Counted from the first letter of the stretch, positions 5,540-13,612 are shown. The stretch: DNA of 20,382 nucleotides from an uncultured Christensenella sp. (GCA_910577995.1 CAJTND010000021.1:1-20382); one strand, 5' to 3'. The notes: generated by a model not told the origin, from the sequence alone. Translations and numbers: made by a program.

Positions 5540-8515
5540 ATGAAGAAAAAAAGGAACGTCGTATTGCTGTGCGTTACCTTGGCGCTTTGCATCGTCGCGG
5601 CTTTCGCCTGCGTCGCTTGCGGCAAAAAGGGCGGCAAAGCTACGCTCAAGCTCGACCAAACGAGCGTACAGCTATACGTCAATGAGGAGAACGCGGTGCT
5701 CCGCGCCACTCTCGAACCCGCCGATAAGAACGCCAAATACGAGTGGTCTGTCGACAATACGGCAATAGTGGAACTGACCGCGGCGCAGAGCCGTTGCACC
5801 GTCAAGCCGCTTGCCGAAGGCACGGCTACCGTCACCGTCAAGTCGGGCAAGTACACGGCTACGTGTGCGGTCACCGTCGGTGCGGACAGACACACGCAGC
5901 TCGCCGCTCCGTCGTTCACCTACGACAGCGAAACGGGTATCATCACGATAACCGACACCGTCAACGACGCGAGCAAGATCGCAGGCTACGAGCTCCACTT
6001 CTTCCAGGGCAGCGAGGACAAAGGCTCTGTCGCAGTAACGAGCGGCGAGAAGGTCAATACCCGCAGGATCGATAAGGGCGAGTATACCGTAAGGCTCGTC
6101 GCGCTCGGCAACGACAAGCTTCTGCTCCCGTCCGATCCGTCGGAATCGTCCGCGACGATAAATGTCACGCTCGACGCCGAGTACGACCTGTACGACAGCA
6201 AGGCTATCCTCGAGGGCGCTAACCGCTGGGGCTACTATGTCGGACAGTGGGCGGTCTATGTCGGCGGCACGTTCTATGACGATACGGTCACCTTCGAGTT
6301 CAACAACAACGAAGTAACGACCAAGGATTACTGGTGGATGACCCAGCTCCAATACAACTACGGTCGTTTGGAAGAGGGCAAGCTGTACAAAATGACGCTC
6401 GGCATCAATTCCCCCGCGGTGGGCAAAGTCACCCTCAACGACAAGGAAGTGATGCTTAAAGTCGGCTATAACGAAGTCACCGTCGGCTTGAAGAGCAACG
6501 TCAATAACGGACTGCTCAAAATGACCTTCGCGGTCGCGGACGGTTCGTCGTACATCAAGGAAGGCAAATTTGTTATCGACGTCGTAACTCCCGTAACGGA
6601 AACGACGTCGCAAAAGCTCGTTACGCCGTCGTTCGCCTACGATAAGGACACGAACATAGTAACGATAACCGACGAAGACAACTCGTCTTACGACGTCAAG
6701 TACACGCTCGGCTTCTTCAATCAGCCTGACGACGCTTCGCCCGTAGGCACGGCTATCGTCACGAGCGGCGAGGAAGTCGACATGAGCTCGATACTGAGCG
6801 GCACGTACTACCTCAAGTTGATGGCGGCGTCCGCAGGCATGCCCTATGAAAGCTCCGATTGGAGCGCGCCGACCGATTACTCGATCGACGTTTCCAACGC
6901 GAGAGTCGACATTGCGAGCGGCGGTCAAGGCGTTTCGGCGACCACCCCCAATAAATGGTTCGAGTGGCACGATCCCAACGGCAACGGCGGCAGCGGCGTT
7001 GCGACTACGCTCGATTATGCATATCAAAACGATACGGGCATGTTCTATGTCCGCTACACGGTCGCAGGACCTACGCCTCAGCCCCTCAAGCTCCACTACA
7101 ACGATTCGGCTATCAACGAAGGCGACGTTTATGAATTCAACTGCACGGTCATATCGCCGATGACCGGCAAGATAACCGTCAACGGTCAGATATTCGCGGT
7201 CGAGGCAGGCAAAGAGACCAAGATAAAGGTCGTTCGCAGACAGCCCAACAAGACGACGGGCGGCGGAATGAGAACGACGCTCACCATTCAGTTCGGCGCG
7301 TCCGAGGTCATCGACGAGGAGACCGTCGTTTCCACGATAAACTGCGAAGGCGAGGAAGATCAGATAATAGTCAAAGACCTCGAATGGCACACCGTCGAGA
7401 CGACCCCGCTTACCGCGCCGACGGCATTCACCTACGACTTCGCCGCCAACAAAGTCACCGCAGTCATCGACGATAACGCTACGGGTAAAGTATCGGGCTA
7501 TGTCCTCGGCTTGTTCGAGAAAGCCGACGACGCAGAGCCGATAATATCGATACCCGTTGTAGTAAACGAGGATATCGACATCTTGACGATCACGGCAGGC
7601 AAGTACTTCCTCAAAGTAAAGGCTGTCGCCGCGTCTCTGCCCGACGTCGATTCGGTTTGGTCGCCTGCTCTTGCCGATCAGCTCACAATAATCGGCGACG
7701 CCGATATCAAGAACAATATAACACTCAGTGGCAATAACGGTGCTATACAGAATGAGGGGTTATGGAGCAAATACTCCGAGGGCGGTATATCCGTTGACGA
7801 GGCATATTGGAATGGTTTAGGTGATGTGTATGTTACTTATTCCGGTACGATGACCTCGACTAACTATGACCAACCGCTTAAACTGATGAAAATGTATTCT
7901 AACCTCAATGAAGGCGACGTTTACACGACTAATCTTACGTTAGTAGTTCCCGAAGGTGCGTTCGGCGGCGGTAAGTCGTCTATCACCATCAACGACCAGA
8001 TATTTGAGATATCGGAAGGCGAGAACCAAATTTCCGTAACGCGCAAGCATCCGAAAAAAGCTAACTCAGGTTCTGCTCCTTGTACTATAACCGTAAAATT
8101 CGGCTATTCGTATAAAGATGCAGAAAACAAGACAGTGAAAGTCGGTATGCCCGGTGCGTCCTATATCTTAAAAGACATAACCGTTACCAAGGTCACCGTC
8201 GAACAGCTCGCCGCGCCCGAGTTCACTTACGACGCGGACAGCAAAGTTCTGACGATAACCGATACCAACGCCGAGGGCAAGGTCGCTCGCTACGAGCTCG
8301 GCTTGTTCCTTGACGGCGCGGAAACGGCGGCCAAGACGATAACCGTCACGAGCGGCGAAGCGGTCGACTTTACGGGAGTAGCGGCAGGCACTTATACGCT
8401 CAAGCTCCGCGCGGTCGCGTCCTCGGTGCTGTACACCAACTCCGATTGGTTCTCGCCCGAAACGCCTGTGACCGTTACGATCGAAGAAGCGACGGAGCCC
8501 GAGGTCGAAGCGTAA
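5540..8515 (+). CDS. Large modular carbohydrate-binding-like lipoprotein
   Basis: The protein has 991 residues, with lipobox VACG (Cys27) and a Big2 domain at about 34-114. A repeating pair of modules follows: Fn3-like repeats at about 120-210, 359-450, 624-717 and 888-982 (each opening with an AP.FTYD-like strand, then ITIT, and a GxYxLKLxA strand near the end), alternating with three beta-sandwich modules at about 213-350, 453-617 and 720-884. The sandwich modules share EG-x-x-Y, an ITVNGQIF-like strand and a following EG/VG turn, and resemble CBM4/9-type jelly rolls by eye; module 1 has an aromatic YWWMTQLQY stretch. No catalytic motif is visible. The probable role is a surface glycan-binding partner for the GH16 and GH3 enzymes. 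It starts after a consensus AGGAGG, 18 bases after the GH16 stop, and is the last gene of operon A. Confidence 0.85.
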   Translation: MKKKRNVVLLCVTLALCIVAAFACVACGKKGGKATLKLDQTSVQLYVNEENAVLRATLEPADKNAKYEWSVDNTAIVELTAAQSRCTVKPLAEGTATVTVKSGKYTATCAVTVGADRHTQLAAPSFTYDSETGIITITDTVNDASKIAGYELHFFQGSEDKGSVAVTSGEKVNTRRIDKGEYTVRLVALGNDKLLLPSDPSESSATINVTLDAEYDLYDSKAILEGANRWGYYVGQWAVYVGGTFYDDTVTFEFNNNEVTTKDYWWMTQLQYNYGRLEEGKLYKMTLGINSPAVGKVTLNDKEVMLKVGYNEVTVGLKSNVNNGLLKMTFAVADGSSYIKEGKFVIDVVTPVTETTSQKLVTPSFAYDKDTNIVTITDEDNSSYDVKYTLGFFNQPDDASPVGTAIVTSGEEVDMSSILSGTYYLKLMAASAGMPYESSDWSAPTDYSIDVSNARVDIASGGQGVSATTPNKWFEWHDPNGNGGSGVATTLDYAYQNDTGMFYVRYTVAGPTPQPLKLHYNDSAINEGDVYEFNCTVISPMTGKITVNGQIFAVEAGKETKIKVVRRQPNKTTGGGMRTTLTIQFGASEVIDEETVVSTINCEGEEDQIIVKDLEWHTVETTPLTAPTAFTYDFAANKVTAVIDDNATGKVSGYVLGLFEKADDAEPIISIPVVVNEDIDILTITAGKYFLKVKAVAASLPDVDSVWSPALADQLTIIGDADIKNNITLSGNNGAIQNEGLWSKYSEGGISVDEAYWNGLGDVYVTYSGTMTSTNYDQPLKLMKMYSNLNEGDVYTTNLTLVVPEGAFGGGKSSITINDQIFEISEGENQISVTRKHPKKANSGSAPCTITVKFGYSYKDAENKTVKVGMPGASYILKDITVTKVTVEQLAAPEFTYDADSKVLTITDTNAEGKVARYELGLFLDGAETAAKTITVTSGEAVDFTGVAAGTYTLKLRAVASSVLYTNSDWFSPETPVTVTIEEATEPEVEA
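7697..8191 (+). other. Third binding module with divergent base composition
   Basis: This is the coding segment for residues 720-884 of the modular lipoprotein. Hand counts give G+C of 26/60 (7801-7860), 23/60 (7861-7920) and 25/60 (8041-8100), against 39/60 at 8401-8460 in the last Fn3-like repeat. Codon choice also shifts to TTA, AAT, GAT and TAT. The shift coincides closely with the module limits, suggesting that the module was acquired or replaced separately. Confidence 0.6.
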
Positions 8516-8566
8516 GCTAGGCAAAGATCTAAGCGATAAGTACACATCGATAAATACCCAAAAACA

Positions 8567-8606
8567 AAAACACGCCCGAAGCAAGCGAATGCATCGGGCG
8601 TGTTTT
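8567..8606 (+). terminator. Terminator of operon A
   Basis: The arms CACGCCCGA (8571-8579) and TCGGGCGTG (8594-8602) pair perfectly, extended by four A-T pairs. The 14-base loop is followed by TTTTGTTG. An A run on the left side makes it potentially bidirectional. Confidence 0.85.
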
Positions 8607-8660
8607 GTTGTATAAATAATTGACAGCCGAGTGGCGATAGGTCACGGATACCGACCGAAC

Positions 8661-8691
8661 AAAAGACGGACGCAATGTGCGTCCGTCTTTT
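8661..8691 (-). terminator. Terminator of the regulator-GH2 transcript
   Basis: A 14-base-pair perfect stem (AAAAGACGGACGCA with its complement) closes a three-base loop. Read on the minus strand it ends in a T run 42 bases after the GH2 stop. Symmetry makes it bidirectional, so together with 8567-8606 it insulates the two convergent operons. I see no gene between 8516 and 8732. Confidence 0.85.
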
Positions 8692-8732
8692 ATGTCATGG
8701 GTTTTGCTGTGTATCGCTTTGCGGCTTGTCGC

Positions 8733-10658
8733 TTACTTCTGCCAGCTCTGCGTTTCAGAATGAACGTGCAGCTTGTAATCAGGATCGGGCTTTTTGACGC
8801 GGTTGAGCGTGAGGCTGTCGGTCAGTCCGCCCGCGGTCGCTATGAGCTCGGTCTGTCCTTTGGCGAGCTTTACTTTATAGATGAACACGCGCCCTTTCTT
8901 TTTGCCTTTGAGCTTTACACCGTTAGCGGTCAGCGTTACGTAGTCGAGGTTGGAATAGACCTTTACGACGGTGCTTCCGCCCGTGCGGTTTATAAAGCGT
9001 TTTCCGGCTATGTGCAGGACGGGCTCTTTCGACCAATACGCCTTGTAGACATAGAAGCTGTCCTTGCGCGTCTTGCGGTCGAACGTGACAAGCCCTTTGT
9101 GGTTCATGCCCGGTTCGCCGCCCTGGTTGCGCGCGTCGGCGGCAAAGTCGAACATGTTCCATACGTATGTGCCCCAAAGATATGGGTGACGCTCGAAACA
9201 TTCGAGCATGTATTCGTGATAGGCAGCTTGATATTCTTCGGAGTTGTCACCGCGCTTGGGATGCTCGGAGTGCAGGTTGGGCATGCCTTCCGCGCCGTAC
9301 TCGGAGAACGCAAGACAGCTCTTTTTGTACATCGTGTGATACAGCCGCAACCACAGATCGTTGAGGAAGAACCCGGGCACATACCAACCGAGATACAAGT
9401 TCCACCCGACGATGTCGGTTATGTGCGCCGCCTTGTTGGCAGGTCCGCACATGGCAAAGCACGCCATGACCGTCGGACGGGTCTTGTCGAGCTCGTGCAC
9501 GAGGTCGTTGAGTTTGCGGTGGTAGGCGAGCATGTCCTTGCGGTGTTTGCCGTGCATCGTTATCTCGTTGGACACGCCCCAGGTGACGATACAGGGGTGA
9601 TTGTACTGCTGACAGATAAGCTCGCGCATCTGCTGTGTGGCGTTGTCGTTGGCTTCGGGCATGTGCCGCGATATGTACGGTATCTCCGCCCATACCACCA
9701 TTCCAGCCTCGTCGCAGAGGTCGTAAAAATAGTCGTCGTGCTGATAGTGCGCGAGCCGTATGGTGTTTGCGCCTATCTCTTTGATGATAGCCATATCCTC
9801 TTCGTGGTCGGCGCGGGACAGGGCGTTGCCCTTGTTCGGGCGGTCCTGATGCCGCGATACGCCGCGGAGCGGATACGGCTTGCCGTTGAGGAAGAAGCCC
9901 TTTTTCGGGTCGAAAGAGAATGTGCGGAAGCCGACGCGCTGTTCGATCGCGTCGACGACCTTGCCGCCTGCGGTCAGTTCCGCGCGGACTGTGTAAAGGT
10001 ACGGATCGACGATACCATTCCACAGCCGCACGCCGGGCACGGTGAGCGTTTCGCCGCTCTTGCCCGACGCGACGACGTTGCCGTCGGCGTCCGACACGGT
10101 AACGGTCGCTTCGCCGCCGCCCGTTATGTAAGCCTCGGCGACTATCTTGCCGTCGCCGTCCTCGACGATCGGAGTTATTTTAAGTCCGCACGAGCCGTAG
10201 TGATCGAGGTCGAACCGCGTTTTATTGACGACTATAAGACCAACGTCGCGATATATGCCGCCGTAGAAAGTAAAGTCGGCGGTCTGCGGATAGACCTTTT
10301 CGGTCTTGCTGTTGTCGACGCGCACGCGGAGCGTCGAGCTTTGTTTGAGGCGGTCGGTGACGCACACGCGAAAGGTCGAATAGCCGCCGTCGTGGTGCGT
10401 TACGAGCTCGCCGTCGATATACACGTCGGCGGACGAGTTGACGCCCTTGAATTCGAGGTATACGTCCTCGTCGGGCTTGACGTCGGGCTTGTCCAAAACG
10501 CGCTCGAAGTTGAACGCGGTGCGGAGATAGTCGCCTCCGCCGTCCTGACCGTCGACGCCGTTCCAGGTGTAGGGCAGGTCGAGCGTCGTGCCGTCCTCGG
10601 GCGTTTTGCCATCGGGGTAGACGGTCCAGCCGTCGTTGATACGGGTCATCTTTCTCAT
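8733..10658 (-). CDS. Short GH2 glycosidase (beta-glucuronidase or beta-galactosidase)
   Basis: The 641-residue cytoplasmic enzyme has no signal peptide. GH2 domains run in order: sugar-binding jelly roll (about 10-145), Ig-like domain (about 150-245), TIM barrel (about 250-545) and a small C-terminal beta domain. The acid/base is E365 in WGVSNEI and the nucleophile is E453 in SEYGAEG. Residues equivalent to those contacting glucuronide in E. coli UidA appear present: N364, N420 and Y426 (in NLYLGWY), and an N-x-K pair at N519/K521 (NHKG). Such sequences are usually labelled beta-galactosidase, and the NHKGLV form also occurs, as I recall, in GH2 enzymes of uncertain specificity, so activity is open. 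The divergent glucuronate operon favours a hexuronidase. A GAGAGG ribosome site lies 12 bases before the chosen ATG; another ATG at codon 4 is possible. It lies 46 bases behind the AraC gene on the same strand. Confidence 0.88.
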   Translation of the reverse strand: MRKMTRINDGWTVYPDGKTPEDGTTLDLPYTWNGVDGQDGGGDYLRTAFNFERVLDKPDVKPDEDVYLEFKGVNSSADVYIDGELVTHHDGGYSTFRVCVTDRLKQSSTLRVRVDNSKTEKVYPQTADFTFYGGIYRDVGLIVVNKTRFDLDHYGSCGLKITPIVEDGDGKIVAEAYITGGGEATVTVSDADGNVVASGKSGETLTVPGVRLWNGIVDPYLYTVRAELTAGGKVVDAIEQRVGFRTFSFDPKKGFFLNGKPYPLRGVSRHQDRPNKGNALSRADHEEDMAIIKEIGANTIRLAHYQHDDYFYDLCDEAGMVVWAEIPYISRHMPEANDNATQQMRELICQQYNHPCIVTWGVSNEITMHGKHRKDMLAYHRKLNDLVHELDKTRPTVMACFAMCGPANKAAHITDIVGWNLYLGWYVPGFFLNDLWLRLYHTMYKKSCLAFSEYGAEGMPNLHSEHPKRGDNSEEYQAAYHEYMLECFERHPYLWGTYVWNMFDFAADARNQGGEPGMNHKGLVTFDRKTRKDSFYVYKAYWSKEPVLHIAGKRFINRTGGSTVVKVYSNLDYVTLTANGVKLKGKKKGRVFIYKVKLAKGQTELIATAGGLTDSLTLNRVKKPDPDYKLHVHSETQSWQK

Positions 10659-10704
10659 AGCTTCGTTTTCCCTCTCGGTGGTTTATTGCTTGGTATAGTC
10701 GCGG

Positions 10705-11481
10705 TCAGTTGCCTTCGATGTGCAGCTTGTCGTCCTCGAGCATCCGTTTGTAAGCGCGGTAAAAGGTGGAGTAGGTCTCGAACCCGAGCTTTTCCGCGGC
10801 GTCGGATTTTTTCGTGCCGTCGAGTATCATCTGGTGCGCGGCGAGTATCTTTTTCGACCGTATATATTGCATGATCGGGACCTTCATCTTGCGCTTGAAT
10901 TCTATGTTGATGTGCGACGTGGAATAGTGAAAACGCTCGGCAAGCGATTTGAGCGTAATCTGTTCGTTGATGTTTTTATTGACGTAGCGTATTATCGCGT
11001 CGACGAGGTCGTCGTAGCCCTCGACGTGCAGGACGGATTCGTAGCAGAGCTTTATGCACAGCTTGGTTATCTCGCAAAGCCCGAGCAGATATTTGTCCTC
11101 GTCGCCGTAACTCTCGTTGTATTCGTCGAGCAGCGAGAACACCGAACGGTAATTCTTGCAGTTGGGGTAGAACGATCCGTTGGTGATGAGCTGTTTGCGG
11201 ATATGCTCGGCGAGCTTGCCGTCGGGGAATTTGAGCACGTACCGCTCGTATGGCTCGCTGAGGTCTACCGTCGCAAAGTGATACTTGCTCGACGGTATGA
11301 ACACGATGTCGCCCTCGTTGAGCTTGACCGTTTCCGATTCGACGGTGTACGTAACGTTGCCGCGCACGAAAAACAGTATCTCGTTGAAGCTGTGAATGTG
11401 CTTGTGATACTCCTCGGTCGGCGAGCTCGGTTTGTCGAGCTTGTGCGATACGTATATGTCCTTGTAGTGGAATTCAAACAT
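10705..11481 (-). CDS. AraC-family transcriptional regulator with cupin sensor domain
   Basis: The protein has 258 residues. The N-terminal half is a cupin-like ligand-binding domain (about 22-90, with HKHIHSFNEI and a GDIVFIPS strand). The C-terminal part (about 158-250) is the double helix-turn-helix AraC DNA-binding domain: the first helix pair is around LKSLAERFHYSTSHI (177-191), the second around SDAAEKLGF-ETYSTFYRAYKRM. The C-terminus stops soon after this signature. It is transcribed with the GH2 gene and divergently from uxuA. The likely role is a sugar-responsive activator of the adjacent operons; the inducer is unknown, perhaps a uronate or an oligosaccharide. The start is the only early Met; its AGG is only three bases upstream, a short spacing. 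The paired TGCAAT boxes before uxuA and before operon A are candidate targets. Confidence 0.9.
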   Translation of the reverse strand: MFEFHYKDIYVSHKLDKPSSPTEEYHKHIHSFNEILFFVRGNVTYTVESETVKLNEGDIVFIPSSKYHFATVDLSEPYERYVLKFPDGKLAEHIRKQLITNGSFYPNCKNYRSVFSLLDEYNESYGDEDKYLLGLCEITKLCIKLCYESVLHVEGYDDLVDAIIRYVNKNINEQITLKSLAERFHYSTSHINIEFKRKMKVPIMQYIRSKKILAAHQMILDGTKKSDAAEKLGFETYSTFYRAYKRMLEDDKLHIEGN

Positions 11482-11509
11482 TTTCCTGCGCTACTTTGTG
11501 TTTTTGATT

Positions 11510-11515
11510 AGTATA
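11510..11515 (-). promoter_or_regulatory. Candidate -10 of the araC-GH2 transcript
   Basis: On the minus strand this reads TATACT, about 30 bases before the regulator's start codon. No good -35 is found 16-18 bases upstream, so the promoter may need activation or may be weak. Confidence 0.35.
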
Positions 11516-11561
11516 ACATATAAATAATGTTTAATACCATAGTTAAACCGCACCTATACAA

Positions 11562-11621
11562 AAAATGCAATACATATCTAAAAGAATTGCAATTCAATTT
11601 TGTTGGCTTGCGGTGTATAAT
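11562..11621 (+). promoter_or_regulatory. uxu operon promoter with two TGCAAT boxes
   Basis: The -10 is TATAAT (11616-11621). The best -35 is TTCAAT (11593-11598, 17-base spacer), a poor match that suggests activator dependence. TGCAAT boxes at 11566-11571 and 11588-11593 are 22 bases apart, about two helical turns, and the second abuts the -35. AAAATGCAATA (11562-11572) is identical to 427-437. The arrangement resembles class II sites for AraC-type activators; binding is inferred. Confidence 0.65.
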
Positions 11622-11634
11622 GTTGTTATTATAC
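11615..11634. promoter_or_regulatory. Inverted repeat over the uxuA -10 and start site
   Basis: GTATAAT and ATTATAC are perfect 7-base arms around GTTGTT. The element covers the -10 and the expected transcription start, where a bound repressor would block the polymerase. It could also be chance symmetry of a TATAAT element in AT-rich DNA. Confidence 0.35.
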
Positions 11635-11653
11635 GATAGGAACGGAGCAGATA

Positions 11654-12691
11654 ATGAAGATGACTTTCAGATGGTACGGCGAAAACGACGTCATACCGTT
11701 GAGCTACATAAAGCAGATACCGAATATGAGCGGCGTGGTAACGGCTGTTTACGACGTGCCCGTCGGCGAGGTGTGGGGCGCGGATAAGATAGCGCGGCTC
11801 AAATCTCTCTGCGACGCGGCGGGGCTAAGTATGGAAGTCATCGAGTCGGTGCCCGTTCATGAGGATATCAAGCTCGGACGACCGACGCGCGACCGATATA
11901 TCGAGAATTACGCGGAGAATATCCGCGCGCTCGGCAGGGCGGGCGTAAAGTGCGTTTGCTATAACTTCATGCCCGTGTTCGATTGGTTCAGGACCGATCT
12001 CGACTACAAGCACGACGACGGAAGCTCGTCGCTCGGTTACAGCGAGGCGGAGCTCAAAAAGCTCGATATGCGCAAGTCGCGCCTGCCGGGCTGGGACGAG
12101 AGCTATACCGCCGACGAGCTCAACGGACTGCTTGACGCGTACAAAGGCATGACGCACGAAAAGCTGTTCGACAACCTCGTATACTTCCTTAACGGGATAA
12201 TGCCCGCGTGCGACGAGAGCGGTATCGATATGGCTATACACCCCGACGATCCGCCGTGGGATATATTCGGACTGCCGCGCATCGTCGGCAAGAGTTCGGA
12301 CTTCGACAGGCTGTTCGCCGCCGTGCCGAACAAGCACAACGGCATTACGTTTTGCACCGGGTCTTTGGGCGCGGGGCGGTTCAACGACCTGCCGAAGATG
12401 GCGGAAAAATACGCAAAGCGGATATACTTCGCGCACCTGCGCCAGCTCAAATTCGTCAATGATACGGACTTTTACGAAAACGGACATCAGACCTCGGACG
12501 GCGACGTCGACGTTTACGCGATAGCGCGCGCGCTCGTCGCGGGCGGGTTTGACGGCTATATCCGTCCAGACCACGGCAGGAGCATTTGGGGCGAGGGCGG
12601 AAAACCCGGCTACGGACTTTTCGACCGCGCGCTCGGCGCGGCGTACCTCAACGGATTGTTCGAGGCGATACAAAAGGAGATGCAAAAATGA
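11654..12691 (+). CDS. uxuA: Mannonate dehydratase
   Basis: The 345-residue cytoplasmic enzyme converts D-mannonate to 2-keto-3-deoxygluconate. It opens with MKMTFRWYG, as expected for the family, and carries the conserved blocks CYNFMPVFDW, AIHPDDPPWDIFGLPRI, TFCTGSLG, HLRQ and RPDHGR, which supply metal-binding and catalytic residues. Length fits the Gram-positive form, which is shorter than the E. coli enzyme of about 394 residues. The ribosome site GGAG (11644-11647) lies six bases upstream. It is the first gene of the glucuronate operon, with the AraC regulator divergent, and overlaps the next gene by four bases (ATGA). Confidence 0.96.
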   Translation: MKMTFRWYGENDVIPLSYIKQIPNMSGVVTAVYDVPVGEVWGADKIARLKSLCDAAGLSMEVIESVPVHEDIKLGRPTRDRYIENYAENIRALGRAGVKCVCYNFMPVFDWFRTDLDYKHDDGSSSLGYSEAELKKLDMRKSRLPGWDESYTADELNGLLDAYKGMTHEKLFDNLVYFLNGIMPACDESGIDMAIHPDDPPWDIFGLPRIVGKSSDFDRLFAAVPNKHNGITFCTGSLGAGRFNDLPKMAEKYAKRIYFAHLRQLKFVNDTDFYENGHQTSDGDVDVYAIARALVAGGFDGYIRPDHGRSIWGEGGKPGYGLFDRALGAAYLNGLFEAIQKEMQK

Positions 12692-13548
12692 GCTTTAAGA
12701 GAAAGAACCCCATAGATACCGATCTTAAAGGCAAGGTCGCGGTAGTGACGGGCGCTGGCGGAGTTATCTGCTCGATGATAGCGCAGTCGCTCATAAGAGC
12801 AGGCGCGAAGGTCGCGCTATTGGATATCAACGAGCTCGCGGCTAAGGCACACGCGCAGGGGATGACCGTCTACGGCGGCACGGCGAAAGGCTACAAAGCC
12901 GACGTGCTCGACAAGGACGGGCTCGCCGAGTGCCATGCGCGCATACTTGAGGACCTCGGACCGTGCGACATACTGATAAACGGCGCGGGTGGTAACAATC
13001 CGCGCGCGACGACGGACAAAGAATACTACGAATCGGGCGATATCGACGCGGAAACGAAGTCGTTTTTTGACCTTGATAAAAGCGGCGTCGAGTTTGTTTT
13101 CGACCTCAATTTTATCGGCACGCTGCTGCCGACGCAGGAATTCGCGCGCGACATGCTCGGCAAAAAGGGCTGTAACATAATCAACATATCGTCGATGAAC
13201 GCGTACACGCCGTTGACCAAGATACCCGCGTACAGCGGCGCGAAGGCGGCGATAAGCAATTTTACTCAGTGGCTCGCCGTGCACTTCTCGCGCGAGGGCA
13301 TACGCGTAAATGCGATCGCGCCCGGGTTTTTCTCGACCGCGCAGAACGCCAAGCTTTTGTGGAACGACGACGGCACGCCGACTGAGCGCACGGGCAAGAT
13401 ACTCGCCGCGACGCCGATGGGCAGGTTCGGCGAGACCGAGGAGCTGATCGGCTCGGTGCTGTTCCTGCTCAACGAGAAAGCCGCGTCGTTCATAACGGGC
13501 GTGGTCCTGCCGATAGACGGCGGTTTCAGCGCGTACAGCGGCGTTTGA
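12688..13548 (+). CDS. uxuB: SDR-type D-mannonate oxidoreductase (fructuronate reductase)
   Basis: The 286-residue short-chain dehydrogenase probably reduces D-fructuronate to D-mannonate with NAD(P)H, as does the SDR-type UxuB of Bacillus subtilis. The nucleotide motif is TGAGGVIC (21-28), with Cys where many SDRs have the last Gly; I recall this as usual in this subgroup. Further features are the NGAGG block (98-102), catalytic S169, Y182 and K186 (YSGAK), and a C-terminal PIDGGFSAYSGV. The start at 12688 has AAGGAG (12674-12679) eight bases upstream and overlaps the uxuA stop; the frame is open further upstream but without support. The assignment between this step and a related sugar-acid oxidation rests mainly on the operon. 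Confidence 0.9.
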   Translation: MSFKRKNPIDTDLKGKVAVVTGAGGVICSMIAQSLIRAGAKVALLDINELAAKAHAQGMTVYGGTAKGYKADVLDKDGLAECHARILEDLGPCDILINGAGGNNPRATTDKEYYESGDIDAETKSFFDLDKSGVEFVFDLNFIGTLLPTQEFARDMLGKKGCNIINISSMNAYTPLTKIPAYSGAKAAISNFTQWLAVHFSREGIRVNAIAPGFFSTAQNAKLLWNDDGTPTERTGKILAATPMGRFGETEELIGSVLFLLNEKAASFITGVVLPIDGGFSAYSGV

Positions 13549-13612
13549 CGCGGCGATAGACGGGCTTGACAAAGTAAAGATTTTTTTGCCAAGGAGCGAA
13601 GTTACCGTAAGG

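Noticed and set aside
8607..8660. A small RNA gene between the two terminators, prompted by a TTGACA
   Set aside because: No -10 lies 16-19 bases downstream, and the interval is only about 50 bases.
8631..10874. A 747-residue plus-strand open frame across the GH2 gene and into the regulator
   Set aside because: It is the antisense shadow of two well-supported minus-strand genes and spans a terminator; it has no domain I recognise.
13549..13612. A terminator or internal promoter between uxuB and uxaC (T7 run, TTGACA)
   Set aside because: There is no stable stem before the T run and no -10 at a suitable distance; the genes are more simply one operon.
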